Shown: in pieces, positions 59,746 to 64,000 of the stretch | Position numbering within the stretch: the first letter of the stretch is position 1 | Layout: the number at the start of each line of letters is the position of its first letter | Assembly (NCBI GenBank): GCA_034521575.1 | Contig: JAXHMJ010000005.1 | Coordinates: forward strand, 868,001 to 932,000 | Reading direction: 5' to 3' | DNA from: a candidate division KSB1 bacterium | Lineage (GTDB): Bacteria > Zhuqueibacterota > Zhuqueibacteria > Residuimicrobiales > Krinioviventaceae | Length of the DNA: 64,000 nt | Program-made: the position numbers and the translations under genes | Notes under the pieces: generated by a model | What the model was told of the DNA's origin: nothing | What the model saw: the letters and a program-made list of their open reading frames with translations, nothing else | The model's database searches: none

Positions 59746-60720
59746 CTAAAATTTCAGACGCAGACTGTCTCTGAAAACACCCTGAGCGCCGAAACTTTCT
59801 TTAAAGCGGGCCAGGCCCCAGTTCGGCTCCTCATTAACCGTAAAAATTCCAAAATCCAGAAAGCCGTAACCGTTTTTAATGCCCCAGTCCACAATATCAT
59901 GAAACAGACAATTGACACCGCGGTATTGCTGATAGTCATCATCATGACTGATATAAAACGCCAGAACCACGCGTGGATTACAGACAAACATGACCACACC
60001 CGCCACCATCACATTCTCAGGCGTAAAGGCGGCAAACAATTTGATACGTTCCGGAAACATGCCTTTCAGCATCAACAATTCATCCAGACTGTGTGTGGGG
60101 GTTACATTATGCCGCAATTTAAGATTCTTTTCCAGTATATCGTAAAACCGTTGATAATGCGCATGCTCCCCGGTTTCGCGCACGCTTACTCTGAGTTTTT
60201 TGCCCCGCCGCACCGCACGGCGCGAGCCCTCGTTAAACGTCTGCAATATGTCATCGCTTGCAAAATCCAAAGGGATGACACTGGAAATTTCGCGTTTGCG
60301 ATAGATGAATCCATTCTGCAGCATGGCAAAATCAAGATAATTGCTCGGTCGGCGCAGATAAATCTGCGGCGGCGGCGTGACATCCACAGCCTCAAATCCG
60401 TGCTGACGTGCATATGCGATCAAACCGGTGACCAGATCAAAGGCTTCACGGATCGACAGGGTATCGCACACCACAAATCCACCATAAGACGCGCCGCGGT
60501 GCGAAATCAGCATCCGCTTGCCATCCAGTTCACAATCCACTGCCGGCAGCAGTGCCAATATTTTGCCTTTTTTACTGAAAATCAGCGAGTGATCGGTAAA
60601 GCGTTCCGGCGGATGGTAGGATAAAAACCGCCGCAAATGAAACATATTGCCGTTATTGGCGGTTTTTACAAATGCGTCCCAGTCCGATGCCTGGTCCGGC
60701 TGAAATACTGTAATATCCAC
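59746..60720 (-). CDS. FemAB/GNAT-like acyltransferase
   Basis: 324 residues. WDAFVKTANNGNMFHLRRFL opens a FemAB-type double-GNAT fold. The second half has SRRAVRRGKKLRVSVRETGE, FYDILEKNLKLRHNVTPTHS, IKLFAAFTPENVMVAGVVMF and NCLFHDIVDWGIKNGYGFLD then FGIFTVNEEPNWGLARFKES. Proteins of this group add amino acids to peptidoglycan or acyl groups to surface molecules (FemX, PEP-CTERM/XrtA-associated types). The exact substrate cannot be deduced. It lies upstream of the TBDT on the same strand with a 97-base gap. Confidence 0.8.
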   Translation of the reverse strand: MDITVFQPDQASDWDAFVKTANNGNMFHLRRFLSYHPPERFTDHSLIFSKKGKILALLPAVDCELDGKRMLISHRGASYGGFVVCDTLSIREAFDLVTGLIAYARQHGFEAVDVTPPPQIYLRRPSNYLDFAMLQNGFIYRKREISSVIPLDFASDDILQTFNEGSRRAVRRGKKLRVSVRETGEHAHYQRFYDILEKNLKLRHNVTPTHSLDELLMLKGMFPERIKLFAAFTPENVMVAGVVMFVCNPRVVLAFYISHDDDYQQYRGVNCLFHDIVDWGIKNGYGFLDFGIFTVNEEPNWGLARFKESFGAQGVFRDSLRLKF

Positions 60721-60815
60721 AATTCGTCCTCTGCATGTTTGTTCGTATCAATATAAAAAAAACAAGCGCCACATTCAAGACTTGCTGAGAGGATCAGGCT
60801 TTTTCAACACTATTT

Positions 60816-62105
60816 TTATCCTGAACTCAATTCTTTTAATATTCCATCAGCCGCACGGATACCGCTGGCCCAGGCTGCCGTGATTCCCCGGCTGGTCCCG
60901 GCGCCATCACCGATCAGATACATACGGCGAGCTGTTTGAAAATACGCATCGGAAAATTCGGGGCGATTGGCGTACAATTTGATCTCCGGGTAATACATGA
61001 TAGTTCCGGGATGCAGCACGCCCGGAATAATCGTATCCAGATATTTTAACGATTTCCAAATCGCGCGCAGGATACGCGCGGGCATGGACAGGCTGATATC
61101 TCCGGCGGTACAGTTTTTCAACGTGGGTTCAAAATCAAACAAATCGGAATTAAAAGACTCGGTTTTGGAGCGTTTGCCCAGACGGAAATCGCCGACCCGC
61201 TGCATCAGGGGACGACCGCCGCCCATGAGCATTGCCATTTTTCCCAGCATTTCCGCATACGCCTGTCCGCTGGCCAGAGGTTGAGTCAGGGATACGGTTT
61301 TCAATAACGCAAAATTCACCAGTCCGTTGGCCTTGTGCGCGGAGGAAAACGCGTGTCCGTTGACGCTGAAATAAGATTCATCATGCAGTCCTTTGTATTT
61401 TTCCCGCACCACAAACGCAGCCCCGCTGTTGGTGCAGAATGTGCGCACCTTGTCCGGGAAATAAAACTTGGGATCATAATAATCGCGTACAATGGGGTAA
61501 TTTTCAACCCGCGTTTCCACACGTATGCCGATATCCACCACATTGTCAATATAATCAATTTTGTTTTCGTTCATCACGGTTTGCAGAAAACGAAACCCGC
61601 TGCGGCCCGGGGCCACAATGACCCGGCCAAATTCCAATTCACGTTCTTTTGTTGTCAAAATACGTTTTTCTGCGTCAATACCGGTTACGGTTTCCCCCAG
61701 AGCAAATTCAACGCCCCATTGTTCCAGTTCACCCGTAAGCTGCTTGATCAGCTTTTTGCCACCGTCCGTTCCCAAATGCGACTGCCGTACTTCAAGAAGC
61801 TGCACGCCCAGACGGTTGGCGCGTTTTTCATAGACCTGCAGATTTTCCCGATTGAGAATATCAGGCGTCAAATGCTGTTCCACTTTGCCCAGGTAGTATT
61901 CACCCTGTTCCCGGTTCCAGCAGCCGTGCGGAAACCCCACCGGATAGGTAAAATTCATCTTGCAGTCGTTGCGCAGTCCACCGGTGCTGGCCCTGGCTTT
62001 ATCGATCATCAGCAAAGTCAGGCCGGGCTGTTCCTGCTTGAGCCGAAAGGCGGCGCCAAGGCCGGCAGGCCCGGTGCCGACAATGATACAGTCATAACGC
62101 GTCAT
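60816..62105 (-). CDS. FAD-dependent dehydrogenase/oxidoreductase
   Basis: 429 residues, intact. The N-terminal Rossmann motif CIIVGTGPAGLGAAFRL binds FAD. STGGLRNDCKMNFTYPVGFP and REKYKGLHDESYFSVNGHAF are seen in the uncharacterised FAD-dependent dehydrogenases sometimes annotated with the HI0933/thiazole-like group. The C-terminal MYLIGDGAGTSRGITAAWAS closes the FAD site. Redox partner and substrate are unknown. It is divergent from the eIF2B-like gene at 62221. Confidence 0.83.
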   Translation of the reverse strand: MTRYDCIIVGTGPAGLGAAFRLKQEQPGLTLLMIDKARASTGGLRNDCKMNFTYPVGFPHGCWNREQGEYYLGKVEQHLTPDILNRENLQVYEKRANRLGVQLLEVRQSHLGTDGGKKLIKQLTGELEQWGVEFALGETVTGIDAEKRILTTKERELEFGRVIVAPGRSGFRFLQTVMNENKIDYIDNVVDIGIRVETRVENYPIVRDYYDPKFYFPDKVRTFCTNSGAAFVVREKYKGLHDESYFSVNGHAFSSAHKANGLVNFALLKTVSLTQPLASGQAYAEMLGKMAMLMGGGRPLMQRVGDFRLGKRSKTESFNSDLFDFEPTLKNCTAGDISLSMPARILRAIWKSLKYLDTIIPGVLHPGTIMYYPEIKLYANRPEFSDAYFQTARRMYLIGDGAGTSRGITAAWASGIRAADGILKELSSG

Positions 62106-62220
62106 ATGCTTTATCCTGTTGTCCCGTTGAATGGTGCCGGTTACGCAGAATTACGGGATATGCCTGTTTAACCCTACAAAAACATCTTGAATTAATCAAC
62201 AATTATTGCAATTTTATCCT

Positions 62221-63093
62221 ATGGTATCACTAAAAGACATTCAAATCGATAACCGCTCCGGCGCCTCCGAGCTTTTGACAAAAGCCGCTCAATTCCTGAA
62301 ACCGCAAATCCAGCGCTTGCGGGATGCAGAGGATCGCCGCCGCATCTGCATGGATCTGGTTGTAGCACAGCCGCGTATGGCGCCGATGATCCACCTGGCC
62401 AACAGGGTCATTCACAGCAACGGCGACCGAGCCGAGCTACTGCAAAGTATTGATCATTTTTTAGAATCGCGCAAACAGTCCATGAAAACCATACAAAATC
62501 ATGCGGCGGCGCTGATAAGGCCGAATAGTCGTGTGGGGATTTACAGCCGCAGCAGTCTGGTTATGCAGTGCCTGAAAGCCTGCGCCGAACACGTGACATT
62601 TTCGGTTGCCGTTTGCGAGTCAAGACCGATGCTGGAAGGCCGCACCGCCGCGCAGGAATTGACCCATGCCGGCGTGCCGGTTACCATGATGATAGACGCT
62701 GCCTTTTCCGTGTTGACGCGCAATTCAGATATTATTTTGATCGGAGCGGACAGTATCTCACCGGCCGCTGTGACCAATAAAATAGGCAGTCGGCCGTTAT
62801 GTCTGATCGCTAAAGCCGATGATACACCGGTTTACTGTATCATCACACCGGATAAATTTATTCCGGATAACCTGCAGCAGCCACCGGAACCGGCGCACAA
62901 TCCCGCTGAAATCTGGGAGACTGATCTCTCCCTGAACTTTGAAACCCCGTACTTTGAATCGTTCCCGCCCGAGCTTTTAACCGGACTGGTGACCGATGCC
63001 GGTGTAATCACAGCCTCTGACATCCAAAAACACATACCCGACATTCACCCTGACCTGAAACTGGCCCTGGCCAATCTCAATTCACATCAATAA
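62221..63093 (+). CDS. eIF-2B/ribose-1,5-bisphosphate isomerase-like protein
   Basis: 290 residues from ATG 62221. An earlier TTG at 62206 is possible and no clear Shine-Dalgarno decides. The helical N-terminal domain has RSGASELLTKAAQFL. The C-terminal Rossmann-like domain has VTFSVAVCESRPMLEGRTAA, LIGADSISPAAVTNKIGSRP and LIAKADDTPVYCI, the pattern of the eIF2B alpha/beta/delta and MtnA/R15P isomerase family. Bacterial members are sugar-phosphate isomerases or of unknown role. The sequence ends 17 bases inside the convergent acetyltransferase gene. Confidence 0.8.
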   Translation: MVSLKDIQIDNRSGASELLTKAAQFLKPQIQRLRDAEDRRRICMDLVVAQPRMAPMIHLANRVIHSNGDRAELLQSIDHFLESRKQSMKTIQNHAAALIRPNSRVGIYSRSSLVMQCLKACAEHVTFSVAVCESRPMLEGRTAAQELTHAGVPVTMMIDAAFSVLTRNSDIILIGADSISPAAVTNKIGSRPLCLIAKADDTPVYCIITPDKFIPDNLQQPPEPAHNPAEIWETDLSLNFETPYFESFPPELLTGLVTDAGVITASDIQKHIPDIHPDLKLALANLNSHQ

Positions 63094-63529
63094 TCAGCGC
63101 ATTCTCGTCACAGTCCGGAAATTTAGGACAGTTAATACAGTCCTTCCAGACCTTGTGCGGCAGGTATTTTTTATCAATCGGACTAAAACCGAGTTTTTGA
63201 AAAAATTCCGGTTTGTAGGTCAGGGTAAACACGCGGGGTATTTCCAGCTCTTTGGCTTCGTCCAGCAAATAAGACACAATCTCTCTACCGATTCCCTGTC
63301 CGATGGCTTCCGGCTTTAGCGCCAGCGAGCGCACTTCGGCCAAATCCCCCCAGATAATCACCAGAGCGCCGACGCCAATCACTTTTTCATCTTGTTCCAC
63401 CACCACAAAACTGCGCAGCTGACTGAACACCTGTGACTGGGCCACCGGCAACATTTCTCCCTGATCGGACCAAACTTTGATCAGCTGTACAATTTGCGGC
63501 ACATCATGTATTTTGGCTCTGCGAATCAT
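63077..63529 (-). CDS. argA: N-acetylglutamate synthase-like GNAT acetyltransferase
   Basis: 150 residues. IRRAKIHDVPQIVQLIKVWS, FVVVEQDEKVIGVGALVII, AEVRSLALKPEAIGQGIGRE (acetyl-CoA loop) and FTLTYKPEFFQKLGFSPIDK are typical of the short, stand-alone ArgA-type synthases that start arginine synthesis. The C-terminal CINCPKFPDCDENAL is a common tail in this group. The ATG overlaps the argD stop by 4 bases, so the two are translated together, which strongly supports the arginine assignment. Confidence 0.85.
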   Translation of the reverse strand: MIRRAKIHDVPQIVQLIKVWSDQGEMLPVAQSQVFSQLRSFVVVEQDEKVIGVGALVIIWGDLAEVRSLALKPEAIGQGIGREIVSYLLDEAKELEIPRVFTLTYKPEFFQKLGFSPIDKKYLPHKVWKDCINCPKFPDCDENALIIDVN

Positions 63530-64000
63530 AGTTCTTCCGTACTTGTTTCCAATGCGTTCTCAAATTTTTCAACGGCTGTATTGATCTGTTCCTGATCAAT
63601 GATCAAAGGCGGCAAGAACCGGATCGCCTGTCCGCCGGTTTTACAGATTAACAATCCCTGCTGCAGACACGCGTCAATCAACGTTTTCGGTTCAATATGG
63701 ATCTCGACACCAATCATCAATCCGCGGCCGCGTACCTGGACAATTTCGCTGCGACGGCTCTGCAGTTCGCGCAGCCGTTCCTGAAAATAAGCGCCGTTTT
63801 CCCGGACCTGCTGTAAAAACCCCGGTGCTGCAATGCGCTCAAGCACATCCCTGGCCACAGCCGACACCAGCGGACCGCCGCCGAATGTGGTACCGTGGTC
63901 TCCCGGCTCAATCGGATCCGCCACATCCTGGCTCATCAATACAGCGCCCAGAGGCAGACCGTTGGCAATAGGCTTGGCTGCAGTCAGAATGTCCGGGACA
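63526..64000 (-). CDS. argD: Acetylornithine aminotransferase, C-terminal part (cut by window end)
   Basis: The reading frame is open to the window edge. PDILTAAKPIANGLPLGAVL contains the PLP lysine (AAKPIANG). EPGDHGTTFGGGPLVSAVAR and GRGLMIGVEI follow, then LLICKTGGQAIRFLPPLI. This is the class III aminotransferase ArgD, which makes N-acetylornithine. GGQAIRFLPPLI is typical of the acetylornithine branch, although related omega-aminotransferases share it. About 158 C-terminal residues are in the window. Confidence 0.88.
   Translation of the reverse strand, partial: VPDILTAAKPIANGLPLGAVLMSQDVADPIEPGDHGTTFGGGPLVSAVARDVLERIAAPGFLQQVRENGAYFQERLRELQSRRSEIVQVRGRGLMIGVEIHIEPKTLIDACLQQGLLICKTGGQAIRFLPPLIIDQEQINTAVEKFENALETSTEEL

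Noticed and set aside
61335-62171. Plus-strand open frame antisense to the FAD oxidoreductase
   Set aside because: The minus-strand gene has FAD-binding motifs throughout, and the plus product has none.

Overview
The window looks like a chromosomal contig from a FCB-group bacterium close to the KSB1, Calditrichota, Ignavibacteriota or Zixibacteria lineages. The basis is two type IX secretion (T9SS) C-terminal sorting domains with the YPNPFNP/FPNPFNP signature, a PorV-like protein, CarboxypepD_reg TonB-dependent receptors (TBDTs) without SusD partners, and many exported lipoproteins. The phylum is an inference. No rRNA, tRNA or CRISPR array was seen.

Layout. 0-3 kb: the N-terminal part of a lipid/polysaccharide flippase, a palindrome-rich intergenic region, and a complete IS1380-type element with 5-bp target duplications and a frameshifted transposase. 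3-20 kb: a polysaccharide-utilisation region. A membrane-anchored winged-helix regulator faces a TBDT, an FN3/secretion-target protein, a PorV-like protein, a T9SS cargo protein, a GH67 alpha-glucuronidase, a GH28-like protein, a LamG domain fused to a divergent GH67-like enzyme, and a PhoD-like phosphodiesterase. This suits breakdown of glucuronate- or galacturonate-containing plant polysaccharide. 20-26 kb: a HigA antitoxin remnant, REP-like hairpins, an M50-like membrane protein, acetyltransferase and DUF1080 genes, an ECF sigma/anti-sigma pair and a DUF3179 lipoprotein. 26-32 kb: a large GH9 T9SS cargo enzyme and a GH130 phosphorylase, whose promoters share one operator, so they probably form a small beta-glucan/mannan regulon. 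32.8-35.2 kb: a decayed defence cluster (HNH nuclease, truncated PLD-type helicase protein, HigB/HigA-type toxin-antitoxin).

35.7-42.4 kb: a C39-like lipoprotein, then a sulfur-assimilation operon (cysteine-free Rrf2 regulator, MetY, CysK) and glycyl-tRNA synthetase. 42.4-49 kb: an outer-membrane protein, a stand-alone Fis-type HTH protein behind a sigma-54 promoter, a TBDT, an orphan receiver, and a polyferredoxin with a secreted partner. 49-53 kb: two exported metallopeptidases in one operon. 53-57.3 kb: a PAS protein, CheD and a large hybrid histidine kinase. 57.5-64 kb: a BtuB-like TBDT, a FemAB-like acyltransferase, an FAD oxidoreductase, an eIF2B-like protein, and the arginine genes for an ArgA-like acetyltransferase and ArgD (cut by the window end).

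A notable feature of the whole window is the number of genes broken by single-base indels, densest between 1.4 and 15.5 kb and often in homopolymers. Some may be sequencing or assembly errors. Truncated remnants (HigA, helicase, a C-terminal stub before GH67) show that real gene decay also occurs.
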